A stretch of 36,662 nt of DNA from Desulfobacula sp. (GTDB lineage: Bacteria; Desulfobacterota; Desulfobacteria; Desulfobacterales; Desulfobacteraceae): the NCBI GenBank assembly GCA_020048635.1, contig JAIFMF010000162.1:1-36662 (forward strand), written 5' to 3'. Positions 15,100-23,394 of this stretch are shown here, piece after piece. Within the stretch, counting starts at the first letter, position 1; the number at the start of each line of letters is the position of its first letter. The notes below the pieces were generated by a model, which had not been told where the DNA came from, ran no database searches, and worked only from the letters and a program-made list of their open reading frames with translations. A program made the position numbers and the translations under genes.

Positions 15100-15972
15100 A
15101 TGAAAAAACATTCAATTTTTCTGTGTATTGTATTGACCGGTATTTTTTCTGCATTGTTATTTAACGCCTGTGGGGAAAAAAAGAAAACTCAGGCCGAACT
15201 TATAACAGGAAACTGGGCACACCTGAAAAACAAGGCCCATGTCCTTCTGATCACCAGCCCAACGGGAGAATGGGAATCTATTGTAAGAATTCCTGATGAC
15301 GGTTTAAAAATCGTAAAATCAAAGAAAAATGCCAAAGGAACATGGCATATTGAAAAAGGACAGATGAGTTTTGCCGTTGTGGAGTCGGAAATTGAAGATG
15401 TCTGGGCAAAGAACAGCGCAATTTCTTATAATATCGTGGAATTGACGGAAAATAAGATTCGGCTTAAAGATGAATCCGGCCTTGTGACTGCCTGGACCAG
15501 AACTGATATGGGAAAAACCGTTGAATCCGAAGGAAACCCTGCCCTCAGCATACCCATGGCACCGGTTGTTGTAAACATCAATAAAAACAGGGCAAATGAT
15601 AAGGACAGATATCTGTGCCTGAAAATGAATATTAAGCTCAAAGAATTGATGCCGGATGAAAAACCTCCGCCCGTTCATTCAAAAATCCATGATACAGTGA
15701 TTACTTTTTTCAGCTCCCTTTTATATGATGATGTAAAGGACTTTAATGGTATCAGGGTTCAAAGCCAAAAGCTTGCTGGTATGTTAAATCCGCATATGGA
15801 AGGCATGATTAAAGAGATTCAAATTGAAAATGTCATTGTTACAGCCGAAATGGACAAAGTTGAGGAATTTATGACTGTGAATTCCCATCCAGTGGGCACT
15901 GCCGCTGAAAAAGGAAAAGAGGGAAAGAATGGCAAAAAGGAAACGGAAGGAAAGGAAAAGCCCAAGCATTAA
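15100..15972 (+). CDS. Lipoprotein with FliL-like C-terminal domain
   Basis: 290 residues from ATG 15100; the frame is open upstream into the selenoprotein gene, but that part is out-of-frame noise. The N-terminus is a lipoprotein signal (FLCIVLTGIFSALLFNAC, lipid-bearing Cys24). Residues about 35-135 read as a small beta-rich, lipocalin-like domain (GTWHIEKGQMSFAV). Residues about 152-255 (APVVVNI, RYLCLKMNIKL, IHDTVITFFSSLLYDDV, IQIENVIVT) resemble the periplasmic domain of FliL, which attends flagellar stators. The tail is a Lys/Glu-rich spacer. No flagellar gene is nearby. The ribosome-binding site is poor and a terminator lies just upstream, so how it is expressed is unclear. Assignment of the FliL-like fold is moderate. 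Confidence 0.7.
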   Translation: MKKHSIFLCIVLTGIFSALLFNACGEKKKTQAELITGNWAHLKNKAHVLLITSPTGEWESIVRIPDDGLKIVKSKKNAKGTWHIEKGQMSFAVVESEIEDVWAKNSAISYNIVELTENKIRLKDESGLVTAWTRTDMGKTVESEGNPALSIPMAPVVVNINKNRANDKDRYLCLKMNIKLKELMPDEKPPPVHSKIHDTVITFFSSLLYDDVKDFNGIRVQSQKLAGMLNPHMEGMIKEIQIENVIVTAEMDKVEEFMTVNSHPVGTAAEKGKEGKNGKKETEGKEKPKH

Positions 15973-15977
15973 AACGG

Positions 15978-16613
15978 TTAGTCTTGTGATTGAATAACCA
16001 TCAGAAGCCCTTCCCTGACCGAGACGGTTGCAATCATTTCTTTGAATACATTGCTGATCCCTAAACAGGACCCCATTTCCATCGTCGCATCCACCAATGG
16101 ATATTCAAGCCCTTTCAGTGTTATGCCAGCCGCTTTTTCCGTAATCGGAAGAATGGACAAAAAATCACCTGGCTGGCCTTTTAATTCAATATAATCGGTT
16201 ACAATGTGAATGGTATTGTTTTTATTGATAATCCTTGCAGGAATATGCAGTTCAGCAAGTTTTTTTAACAGGTAAATATTGGCAAGGGTATGATCCAGTC
16301 TTGTACCGGTAACCCCTAAAAGCGTAATATCGGTTGCCTTGTTCAGAAGCGCCCATGATATGCAGAGTTCAGAATCCGTCTCATTTTTTCGTGAAGGATA
16401 GGAAATGGTTTTAATTTTTTTTTCTTTGAAGAAAAGCTGATCTTCGGGCGAAGCAGAGTCAAAGTCGCCGATAATGGCATGGGGCAGAATATTGAGCGCT
16501 TTTAAATGTCTTGCACCGCCGTCGGCGCAGACAATCAATCGGGCCTGCCTTATAATCCCTGCCATATCGTCGGAATATTCAAGATCTCCATTGGCTATAA
16601 TCACACATTTCAT
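15978..16613 (-). CDS. thiN: Thiamine pyrophosphokinase
   Basis: 211 residues. The enzyme makes thiamine diphosphate from thiamine and ATP. Family motifs are CADGGARHL, AIIGDFDSA, the KNETDSELCISWAL segment and LLGVTGTRLDHTLAN, in the expected order, followed by the C-terminal beta domain that binds thiamine (LSILPITEKAAGITLKGLEYP). The gene converges on the lipoprotein gene with five bases between stops. Its ATG at 16613 has no good ribosome-binding site of its own; a six-codon ORF with a strong one ends in an ATGA overlap with it (separate entry). No TPP riboswitch is visible in the short upstream region. Confidence 0.92.
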   Translation of the reverse strand: MKCVIIANGDLEYSDDMAGIIRQARLIVCADGGARHLKALNILPHAIIGDFDSASPEDQLFFKEKKIKTISYPSRKNETDSELCISWALLNKATDITLLGVTGTRLDHTLANIYLLKKLAELHIPARIINKNNTIHIVTDYIELKGQPGDFLSILPITEKAAGITLKGLEYPLVDATMEMGSCLGISNVFKEMIATVSVREGLLMVIQSQD

Positions 16614-16630
16614 GAATATTTTAGTATCAT
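16610..16630 (-). CDS. Six-codon leader ORF coupled to thiN
   Basis: On the minus strand GGAGG at about 16640-16636 is followed six bases later by ATG ATA CTA AAA TAT TCA TGA (MILKYS). The stop overlaps the thiN start as ATGA. This spacing suggests ribosomes load on the leader ORF and reinitiate at thiN. Too short for any recognised function. Confidence 0.45.
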   Translation of the reverse strand: MILKYS

Positions 16631-16668
16631 GAAATCCTCCATATGAAAATCTAATCTTTTGTCTTATC

Positions 16669-16697
16669 TTGACTAATTACCCGCTACCTTATATTTT
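16669..16697 (+). promoter_or_regulatory. Candidate promoter of the lptF-led envelope operon
   Basis: TTGACT (16669-16674), a 17-base spacer and TATTTT (16692-16697); a TATATT at 16690-16695 is an alternative -10 with a 15-base spacer. Either predicts a start at about 16702-16705, almost on the lptF ATG at 16706, implying a leaderless or near-leaderless message. Confidence 0.5.
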
Positions 16698-16705
16698 CCG
16701 TTAAA

Positions 16706-17884
16706 ATGAAATCTTTAAATATCATAAACCGATATATTCTCAGAGAGCTATTTCCACCTTTTATCATCAGCCTTTTTTTTCTGACCTTTGTCTTTCTCAT
16801 GATACGGATACCAGAAATCACCAACAAGGTTGTGAACTACAATGTGGATATTTCAGCCGTCGTTCTTCTGATGGTATATATGATACCCCAGTTTATGGAA
16901 TTTACCATTCCCATGTCGGTTATGATTGCCATTCTTCTGACCTTCATGCGCATGGCCGGGGAAAATGAGCTGATTGCCCTGAAAGGAGCCGGGGTTTCTC
17001 TTTACAGCCTTTTGTTGCCGGTATTTGTCTTCTCTCTGGCCGGATTTTTTCTGACATCAATGATCACCATTGCCGGAGTTCCCTGGGGAAAACTTTCGGT
17101 CAAAAAAAAGACCATAGAGCTTGCAAGAACCAATATGGATATGGCACTTCAGGAAAGACAGTTCAATTCTGAACTTGAGAAAGTCATGATGTATGTTTCG
17201 CAGGTGGACATGAAAACTAAAAAGCTAAAGGATGTTTTCATTGAAGATCGAAGAACAAAAGGCGTGATCAGCATTTCCATTGCACCTTCAGGAGAGCTGA
17301 TCCGCAATGAAGACACTCTATACACCATAAGACTCTATGATGGTGTGATCAATCAGGTCAATGCGGAAGAAAGTTCTGTCAACAATATCCATTTCGGGAA
17401 TTATGATATCAACATTGATTTAAATGACACGGGCAGGGGAGAAGGACAAATCATAAAAAAAATCAGCGAGGAAAATTTTATGGATCTTATCCGGATCATT
17501 AAGACCGGCAGTAAAGATGAGAGACTGTTACGGGTGGCCCTGATGCAGCTTCATGAGATATTTTCAGTTCCGTTTGCCTGCTTTTCCTTAGGGCTGCTTG
17601 CTTTTCCACTGGGGGTGCAATCCAATTCCCTGCAAAAATCTTCAGGATTCGGCCTAGGGGTTTTCTTTTTTCTGCTGTATTATTTTTTTCTGGCATTTGG
17701 ATGGTCGGCCGGGCGAGCTGGAGAATTCCCCCCTGCGCTTGCCATGTGGCTACCCAATATCATCATGGGGTGTGCCGGGATTTTTCTTCTTGTGAGAAAT
17801 GCAAAGGAAAAACCGGTGAGGATGCCGGCCTTTTTTCAGATGTTCATAACGGTTGTCCGAAACAGTATCTTGAAAAAAGTCTAA
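16706..17884 (+). CDS. lptF: LPS export permease LptF
   Basis: 392 residues of the LptF/LptG (YjgP/YjgQ) family. Together with LptG and the ATPase LptB it extracts lipopolysaccharide from the inner membrane. The N-terminus IINRYILRELFPPFIISL is typical, with three helices before and three after a large periplasmic domain (about residues 125-265, the beta-jellyroll linked to the LptC bridge). The GENELIALKGAGVSLY segment is a coupling region facing LptB. The order lptF then lptG with a four-base gap is standard. There is no visible ribosome-binding site before the ATG. Confidence 0.93.
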   Translation: MKSLNIINRYILRELFPPFIISLFFLTFVFLMIRIPEITNKVVNYNVDISAVVLLMVYMIPQFMEFTIPMSVMIAILLTFMRMAGENELIALKGAGVSLYSLLLPVFVFSLAGFFLTSMITIAGVPWGKLSVKKKTIELARTNMDMALQERQFNSELEKVMMYVSQVDMKTKKLKDVFIEDRRTKGVISISIAPSGELIRNEDTLYTIRLYDGVINQVNAEESSVNNIHFGNYDINIDLNDTGRGEGQIIKKISEENFMDLIRIIKTGSKDERLLRVALMQLHEIFSVPFACFSLGLLAFPLGVQSNSLQKSSGFGLGVFFFLLYYFFLAFGWSAGRAGEFPPALAMWLPNIIMGCAGIFLLVRNAKEKPVRMPAFFQMFITVVRNSILKKV

Positions 17885-17888
17885 CTCC

Positions 17889-18965
17889 ATGCCACGCCTC
17901 TATAAATACTGGTTAAAGGAATTTATAAAATTTTTTTTCATCATTCAATTGATCATCCTTGTGCTGTTTGTATTTATTGATTATCTGTCCAGAATGGAAA
18001 GATTTTTAAAATCTGATATTTCCATGCTCGGCGCCTTCAATTATGTCCTTATGAAATTGCCTTTCATGTTTGTTCAGTTGACGCCTGCCGGTATCCTTCT
18101 GGCAACGATTGTCGTTTTCGGGATTATGAACCGGAATAACGAGCTGTTGGCAATCCGGTCCAGCGGGATCAATGCCTATTTTCTCATAAAACCCGCAGTG
18201 TGTGTTGCACTGTTTTTCAGTTTGGTCATGTTTTTTCTTGGGGAAACCCTAATACCGGCTTCCATGTCAAAAGTGTTTGATATCGAGAATAATGTGATAC
18301 GGAAAAAGCATAATATGTCTGTGGCACGGAAGGATATCTGGATAAAGTCCGAGAACCGCCTGATCCATATTAATTATTATGATCCTGTCCAGAAATCCAT
18401 TGCAGGCGTTACCATTACATCATTGGGAGAAAATTTCAGGCTTGAATCCCGAATAGATGCAAAGAAAGGGTATTACATTGAAGGGGAATGGTTTTTTGAA
18501 AATATTATTGAGCAGATTCATGCTAAAGATTCAATGGAATATGATGTAAAGACCTATAAAAAAAAGAACATTCAGCTCACATTTAAACCTGATGACCTTG
18601 GAGCGGTTGCAAAAAGATCTGAAGAGATGAGTTTTTCAGAGTTGAGAAAATATGTAAAGAAGGTCAAGGAAGAAGGTTATGATGCGACAACTTATGAAGT
18701 GGATCTGTATGGGAAAATAGCTTTCCCCTTTATCTGTATCATCATGGTCCTGACAGGAGCAGCTACGGGGATGCGATCCTTTGCAAAAGAGAACCTCCCC
18801 GTGACCATTGCCCTTGGCGTTGTGATTGCATTCATGTACTGGATTATGTACGGATTCTGCATTTCTTTAGGGTATGGAAGCGTTCTGCCGCCCATTATCA
18901 GCGCATGGATTACCAATCTGTTTTTTTTCAGTCTGGGAACGCTCTACCTGATGAATTCAGGATAA
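17889..18965 (+). CDS. lptG: LPS export permease LptG
   Basis: 358 residues, paralogous to the gene before it: N-terminal LYKYWLKEFIKFFFIIQLI helix, a NRNNELLAIRSSGIN coupling segment after the third helix, a periplasmic beta domain at about 120-250 and three C-terminal helices with GAATGMRSFAKEN. It forms the LptB2FG exporter with LptF. The ATG lies four bases after the lptF stop. lptB and lptC are not in the window. The next gene, waaA, starts 18 bases downstream. Confidence 0.92.
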   Translation: MPRLYKYWLKEFIKFFFIIQLIILVLFVFIDYLSRMERFLKSDISMLGAFNYVLMKLPFMFVQLTPAGILLATIVVFGIMNRNNELLAIRSSGINAYFLIKPAVCVALFFSLVMFFLGETLIPASMSKVFDIENNVIRKKHNMSVARKDIWIKSENRLIHINYYDPVQKSIAGVTITSLGENFRLESRIDAKKGYYIEGEWFFENIIEQIHAKDSMEYDVKTYKKKNIQLTFKPDDLGAVAKRSEEMSFSELRKYVKKVKEEGYDATTYEVDLYGKIAFPFICIIMVLTGAATGMRSFAKENLPVTIALGVVIAFMYWIMYGFCISLGYGSVLPPIISAWITNLFFFSLGTLYLMNSG

Positions 18966-18983
18966 AAACGAGAGAACAACCTG

Positions 18984-20282
18984 ATGGTCATTTTTTACAA
19001 CATACTGATGAACCTTTTAATGGGGATTTTCTTTCTTCTTTTACCGGCTATTTACCTGTTTTCAAAAAAAAGAAGAGTGAACGTCTTATTGAGATTTGGT
19101 TTTGGAACAGCCTGGAGGCCGAAAAAACCGGAAGAAAAAAGAATCTGGATCCACGCGCTTTCTGTTGGAGAGGTCAGATCCGTTGTGCCGCTGGTGAAGG
19201 CATTAAGTGATCGGCAGGGGAAAATGAAGATTATTTTTACAGCCTCTACACGAACCGGGTTTGAGATGGCAGGCCAATATTTTTTAAAAACGGATATGAA
19301 AATTGTGGACCAGTTGGGATATTTCCCCTTTGATTTTGGATATTCCGTTAGAAAAATCAGCAAATTGGTCGAGCCTGATGCGGTTATCATTGTTGAAACC
19401 GACATATGGCCTAATTTTTTATATGAGATGAAAAAAAGGCAGGTACCGGTTGTATTGATCAATGCAAGACTCTCAAAAAGAGCGCTAAACGGATATCTGC
19501 TGTTTAAAAAATTTTTTTCAACTGTTTTTTCCTGTTTTGCACAGATCATGGTTCAGACCCAGATAGATGCTGAAAGATTTCTATGTCTTGATATCAGTAA
19601 AAAAAAAATTCAAGTCACAGGGAATTTGAAATTTGATCAGGTCCTTGAAGACAGGGAGGATTCCTTTGTCTCTACCATGAGAAAGCGATTGAATATTCAA
19701 AAAGAAACCCTTGTCCTGATTGCAGGCAGTACCCACGAGGGAGAAGAGAATATCCTCTGTCGGACATATCAAAAATTGAAAAAGAAATATCCGAGCCTGA
19801 TAATGATCCTTGCGCCACGGGACCCTGAAAGATGCAGTGCTTTGCTGTCTTATGTCTTATCTGAGGACATCTCTGCATCAATACTTTCGGAGATAAAGAG
19901 GACTTCTCAGAATTCCGGAGTTGTTCTGGTGGATGAAATGGGGATACTCTCACATCTATATACACTTTGCCATGTTGCCTATATCGGGGGATCTCTGGTA
20001 AAAGAGGGAGGGCATAATCCCCTAGAACCGGCCGCATTTTCAAAACCCATTCTCTTTGGACCGGATATGTCGGATTTCCTGTGGATATCCACCCTGCTGG
20101 TCGATAATGGCGGCTCAAAACAAGTCAGCTCTGAAACAGAACTGACCCACGAACTGGACACCCTATTCGGAAGCTGTAGCCTTCAGAAACACATGGGCCA
20201 ATTGAATCAGGCGGTGTTTTCAGCTCATTCCGGTGCTGTAAAGAACATTGTCAGAAACCTGGAGAGCCTTCACATTGTTTGA
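18984..20282 (+). CDS. waaA: Kdo transferase WaaA (KdtA)
   Basis: 432 residues. The enzyme adds Kdo (or here probably Kdo8N, see kdnA/kdnB) from CMP-sugar to the lipid A precursor at the inner face of the inner membrane. The N-terminus has one membrane anchor (LLMGIFFLLLPAIYLF). Motifs IHALSVGEV with the catalytic-base position Glu63, ETDIWPN, and the C-terminal GGSLVKEGGHNPLEPA with its nucleotide-binding segment match the GT30 family. The number of sugars it transfers cannot be read from sequence. It overlaps the next gene, lpxK. Confidence 0.94.
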   Translation: MVIFYNILMNLLMGIFFLLLPAIYLFSKKRRVNVLLRFGFGTAWRPKKPEEKRIWIHALSVGEVRSVVPLVKALSDRQGKMKIIFTASTRTGFEMAGQYFLKTDMKIVDQLGYFPFDFGYSVRKISKLVEPDAVIIVETDIWPNFLYEMKKRQVPVVLINARLSKRALNGYLLFKKFFSTVFSCFAQIMVQTQIDAERFLCLDISKKKIQVTGNLKFDQVLEDREDSFVSTMRKRLNIQKETLVLIAGSTHEGEENILCRTYQKLKKKYPSLIMILAPRDPERCSALLSYVLSEDISASILSEIKRTSQNSGVVLVDEMGILSHLYTLCHVAYIGGSLVKEGGHNPLEPAAFSKPILFGPDMSDFLWISTLLVDNGGSKQVSSETELTHELDTLFGSCSLQKHMGQLNQAVFSAHSGAVKNIVRNLESLHIV

Positions 20283-21405
20283 TACATGGTGGAACAAAAT
20301 AGAGGACCGAATTACAGAAATCTCAGGGCAGGAGTATATCCCAGCCCTGTTCAGCCTGGAATGGGTTCTGGTGGGCCTGTCTCACTTGTATGGGTCATGT
20401 GTAGGGTTCCGGCTGTGGCTGTATCAGAAAAAAATTTTACATCAAAAAAAACTGCCGTGCTTTGTCATTTCCATTGGGAACCTGGTGGCCGGTGGAGCTG
20501 GCAAAACACCTATGGCCCTATATCTGGCTGAGGTGTTAAAGAAAATCGGAAAAAAGCCGGTTGTTATCAGCAGGGGCTATAAAGGCAATTATCGTGGAGA
20601 TTCAATTATCGTTTCTGATGGTCACAGGGTTTTTTCAAGCGCAGAAGAATCAGGGGATGAACCTTTTATGATGGCCAGCCGGTTGTCGTTTCCCGTTGTT
20701 GTGGGCAAAGACAGATTCATTGCAGGTCAAAACGCAATGGTTGAATTCAATCCCGATGTGGCGGTTCTGGATGACGGGTTTCAACATTTGAAGGTGAAAC
20801 GGGATCTGGATATCCTCCTTTTTGATTTTAAAAATCCATTGGGAAATAAAAGACTTCTTCCGGCTGGCCGCTTGAGGGAAACACTTCAAAGCTCCGGGAA
20901 AAGAGCCAGCGCAATTATTTTTACAAGATGCTCTGAATCGATTGCGAACAGGAGCGATATAGACGCACTATTACAGTTTTATCAGGACCGGCCCTGTTTT
21001 AAAACTTTTCATCACCCCTATATCAGATGGTGGATTAAAAAAGACAAGAAGCTGCCGGAAATTGAGTCGGACATGGATGCCTTGAAAGGAAAAAAAACGG
21101 TTCTCTTTTCAGGCCTTGCAAATAACCGGGCGTTTTATGATTCAATGGCAGAGTCCAACATAAATATCCTTCATCACCTTGAATTTAAAGACCATCACCG
21201 GTATAACACATCTGATTTATTAATGATAAACAGGATGGCCCAAACAAAAGAAGCTGATCTTATCCTGACAACAGAAAAAGATTGGGTTAAAATTGACCGG
21301 AATATCAAATGGGAGACTGATTTTTTGGTGATCGGTATCCGGATAAAGTTTGAGCATCCGGAAAAATTTGAAGATTTTTTAGTCACAAAGATGGAAAAAC
21401 AATGA
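20275..21405 (+). CDS. lpxK: Tetraacyldisaccharide 4'-kinase LpxK
   Basis: About 376 residues. It phosphorylates the 4' position of the lipid A disaccharide. An N-terminal amphipathic/membrane segment is followed by the P-loop SIGNLVAGGAGKTP, then VISRGYKGNY, GDEPFMMA and the metal-binding AVLDDGFQHLKVKRDLDILLFD. Start: a TTG at 20275 has GGAGAG ten bases upstream and overlaps the waaA stop by eight bases, so it is preferred over the TTG at 20248, which has no clear ribosome-binding site. It ends four bases inside the next gene. Confidence 0.92.
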   Translation: MFDTWWNKIEDRITEISGQEYIPALFSLEWVLVGLSHLYGSCVGFRLWLYQKKILHQKKLPCFVISIGNLVAGGAGKTPMALYLAEVLKKIGKKPVVISRGYKGNYRGDSIIVSDGHRVFSSAEESGDEPFMMASRLSFPVVVGKDRFIAGQNAMVEFNPDVAVLDDGFQHLKVKRDLDILLFDFKNPLGNKRLLPAGRLRETLQSSGKRASAIIFTRCSESIANRSDIDALLQFYQDRPCFKTFHHPYIRWWIKKDKKLPEIESDMDALKGKKTVLFSGLANNRAFYDSMAESNINILHHLEFKDHHRYNTSDLLMINRMAQTKEADLILTTEKDWVKIDRNIKWETDFLVIGIRIKFEHPEKFEDFLVTKMEKQ

Positions 21406-22301
21406 ATGATGACATGATATTCAGGTTATTAAAACTGATGGTAACTCTCATGGGAAGGCTGCCATGGACGGTTTTAAAGTTTTTTTCAGATGTCTTCGGG
21501 CTGATCTGGTATAAAGTGGATAAACGCCATCGGACCGTTGTTCTGGATAATCTAAACCTTGCTTATCCGGACAGGTTCTCTAAATTTGAGACAGAAAGAC
21601 TGGCAACCCATATTTTCAAGAATATTGCCGCTATTCTTTTTGAGGTGATCTGGGCCTATGAGAAACCAAAGGATGAATTGTTTTCATATTTTTCGGTAAA
21701 AGGCGCAGAATATTTGGAAAAGGCTAAAAAAAAAGGACGGGGTGTTATCATCTTAAGCTGTCACATGGGGAATTTTGAACTCCTTGTGGCTGCCTTTCCA
21801 AAGGCAGGAATGAAAAATCCGTATGGAATTTACCGAAAATTTGATTTTAATCCTCTGGAGCGCTTGATGTTAGAAATGCGGCAGCGATTTGGAGCCACCT
21901 TAATTCCCATGCGCGGGGCATCTGAAAAAATTGATGCTGTATTGAGTAACGGCGGAGTAATGGGGACCCTGCTGGATCAGAGTGTAGACTGGTACAAAGG
22001 GGTGTTTGTGGACTTTTTCGGAAGGCCTGCCTGTACCAACAGCGGTTTTGCCAAACTGGCCTTGAGAAGCAAAGCGTCAGTGGTTCCCATGTACACCGTA
22101 CGAAAGGACAAACAGTTTAGTATTGAATTTTTACCTGAAATTCCTTTGGTCCAAACCGGGGACAGAATAAAGGATATTGAAATCAATACCCAGAATTATA
22201 CTTCTGCCGTGGAATCCATGGTCCGTAAGCAACCGGACCAGTATTTCTGGGTCCACAACCGCTGGAAAACAAAGCCGTACTGCCTGTATCCAAGAGAATG
22301 A
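21402..22301 (+). CDS. lpxL: Lipid A late acyltransferase (LpxL/HtrB type)
   Basis: 299 residues of the lysophospholipid acyltransferase-like HtrB family. It carries the HX4E catalytic motif His121-Glu126 (SCHMGNFE), the PYGIYRKFDFNPLERLM segment, and GTLLDQSVDW and VDFFGRPACTNSG, all typical. It adds a secondary acyl chain to Kdo-lipid A. ATGA overlap with lpxK indicates translational coupling. Only one such gene is seen; whether it acts as LpxL or LpxM is not resolved by sequence alone. Confidence 0.9.
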   Translation: MNDDMIFRLLKLMVTLMGRLPWTVLKFFSDVFGLIWYKVDKRHRTVVLDNLNLAYPDRFSKFETERLATHIFKNIAAILFEVIWAYEKPKDELFSYFSVKGAEYLEKAKKKGRGVIILSCHMGNFELLVAAFPKAGMKNPYGIYRKFDFNPLERLMLEMRQRFGATLIPMRGASEKIDAVLSNGGVMGTLLDQSVDWYKGVFVDFFGRPACTNSGFAKLALRSKASVVPMYTVRKDKQFSIEFLPEIPLVQTGDRIKDIEINTQNYTSAVESMVRKQPDQYFWVHNRWKTKPYCLYPRE

Positions 22302-22305
22302 CCCC

Positions 22306-23394
22306 ATGAGAAAAATTCTATTAAAAGACAGTGGGAGTGCCCGGATTCTGATCCGGGCGGCCAACTGGGTCGGCGATGCCATTATGACTACTCCAGTGAT
22401 CCGGGCGGTTCGCAAAAACTATCCCAAAGCCCGGATTACAGCCCTGGCCAAGCCATGGGTGATCCCGGTATATGAAAACAACCCCTATCTTGATGAAATC
22501 ATGGTCTATGACAATGAAGGCTGCCATAAAAGGGGGATGGGAACCTTAAGGCTTTCACAGGATATCCGAACCCGAGGGTTTGATCTGGCCATTCTCATGC
22601 AGAACGCATTTGAGGCGGCTCTCCTGGCCTTTCTGGCCGGAATTCCCGAAAGGGTGGGATACAATACCGACGCCAGAACCCTCCTGCTCAACCGAAGTGT
22701 CCGTATGGACCCGGCTCAGAAGAAAAAACATCTCATTGCGTATTATATTGGAATTCTTGAAGGAGTGGGTCTCAGGCCCGACGGCATGAATCCGGATCTT
22801 TTCATTTCAGATCAGGACAAGGATTTTGCACAGCATCTCCTGGATGAAAAAGGATTGGGCCATGGAACGTCTGTGATCGGTATTAATCCCGGAGCCACCG
22901 GCGGAACTGCCAAACGATGGTTCCCTGAACGCTATGCAGAGCTCTCCCGTAACTTGGCAGACCAGTACAAAACAAAAATCCTGATTTTCGGCGGGCCTGC
23001 CGACCATGAACTGGGAGAGAAGATAGCCGCCGTGGCCAATCACTCCTGCATCAATATTGCCGGAAAAACCAATCTTTCACAGGCCTTTGCCCTGATCAAT
23101 GTCTGTAATCTGTTCGTGACCAATGATTCGGGCCTCATGCATGCGGCAGCAGCCCTTGACATCCACCAGGTGGCCGTCATCGGGTCCACCGACCCTGTGG
23201 CCACGGCCCCGTTCAGTGACAAAAGCGTCATGGTGAGAGTACCGGTATCCTGCAGTCCCTGTCTGAAAAAAGAATGCCCCATTGACCACAAGTGCATGGA
23301 TCTTATCAGTGTTGACAGGGTTCTTCAAATCTGCAAGAGTATTCTGGATCAGGACACATCAACCGTTTTTACCGGAGAAGAAAATCCTGTTTGA
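22306..23394 (+). CDS. waaF: ADP-heptose:LPS heptosyltransferase II (WaaF)
   Basis: 362 residues from ATG 22306, which begins MRKILLKDSGSARILIRAANWVGDAIMTTP, the family's start; the frame is open to 22177 inside the acyltransferase gene, but that extension is noise. Typical GT9 motifs are NWVGDAIMT, GINPGATGGTAKRW with the nucleotide-binding Lys/Arg, and TNDSGLMHAAAAL. A Cys-rich stretch CSPCLKKECPIDHKCM near the C-terminus occurs in many heptosyltransferases II. It adds the second heptose to the inner core. Confidence 0.92.
   Translation: MRKILLKDSGSARILIRAANWVGDAIMTTPVIRAVRKNYPKARITALAKPWVIPVYENNPYLDEIMVYDNEGCHKRGMGTLRLSQDIRTRGFDLAILMQNAFEAALLAFLAGIPERVGYNTDARTLLLNRSVRMDPAQKKKHLIAYYIGILEGVGLRPDGMNPDLFISDQDKDFAQHLLDEKGLGHGTSVIGINPGATGGTAKRWFPERYAELSRNLADQYKTKILIFGGPADHELGEKIAAVANHSCINIAGKTNLSQAFALINVCNLFVTNDSGLMHAAAALDIHQVAVIGSTDPVATAPFSDKSVMVRVPVSCSPCLKKECPIDHKCMDLISVDRVLQICKSILDQDTSTVFTGEENPV

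Noticed and set aside
22177..22305. N-terminal extension of waaF into the acyltransferase gene
   Set aside because: The extension reads the acyltransferase out of frame; the family's N-terminus begins at the ATG at 22306.
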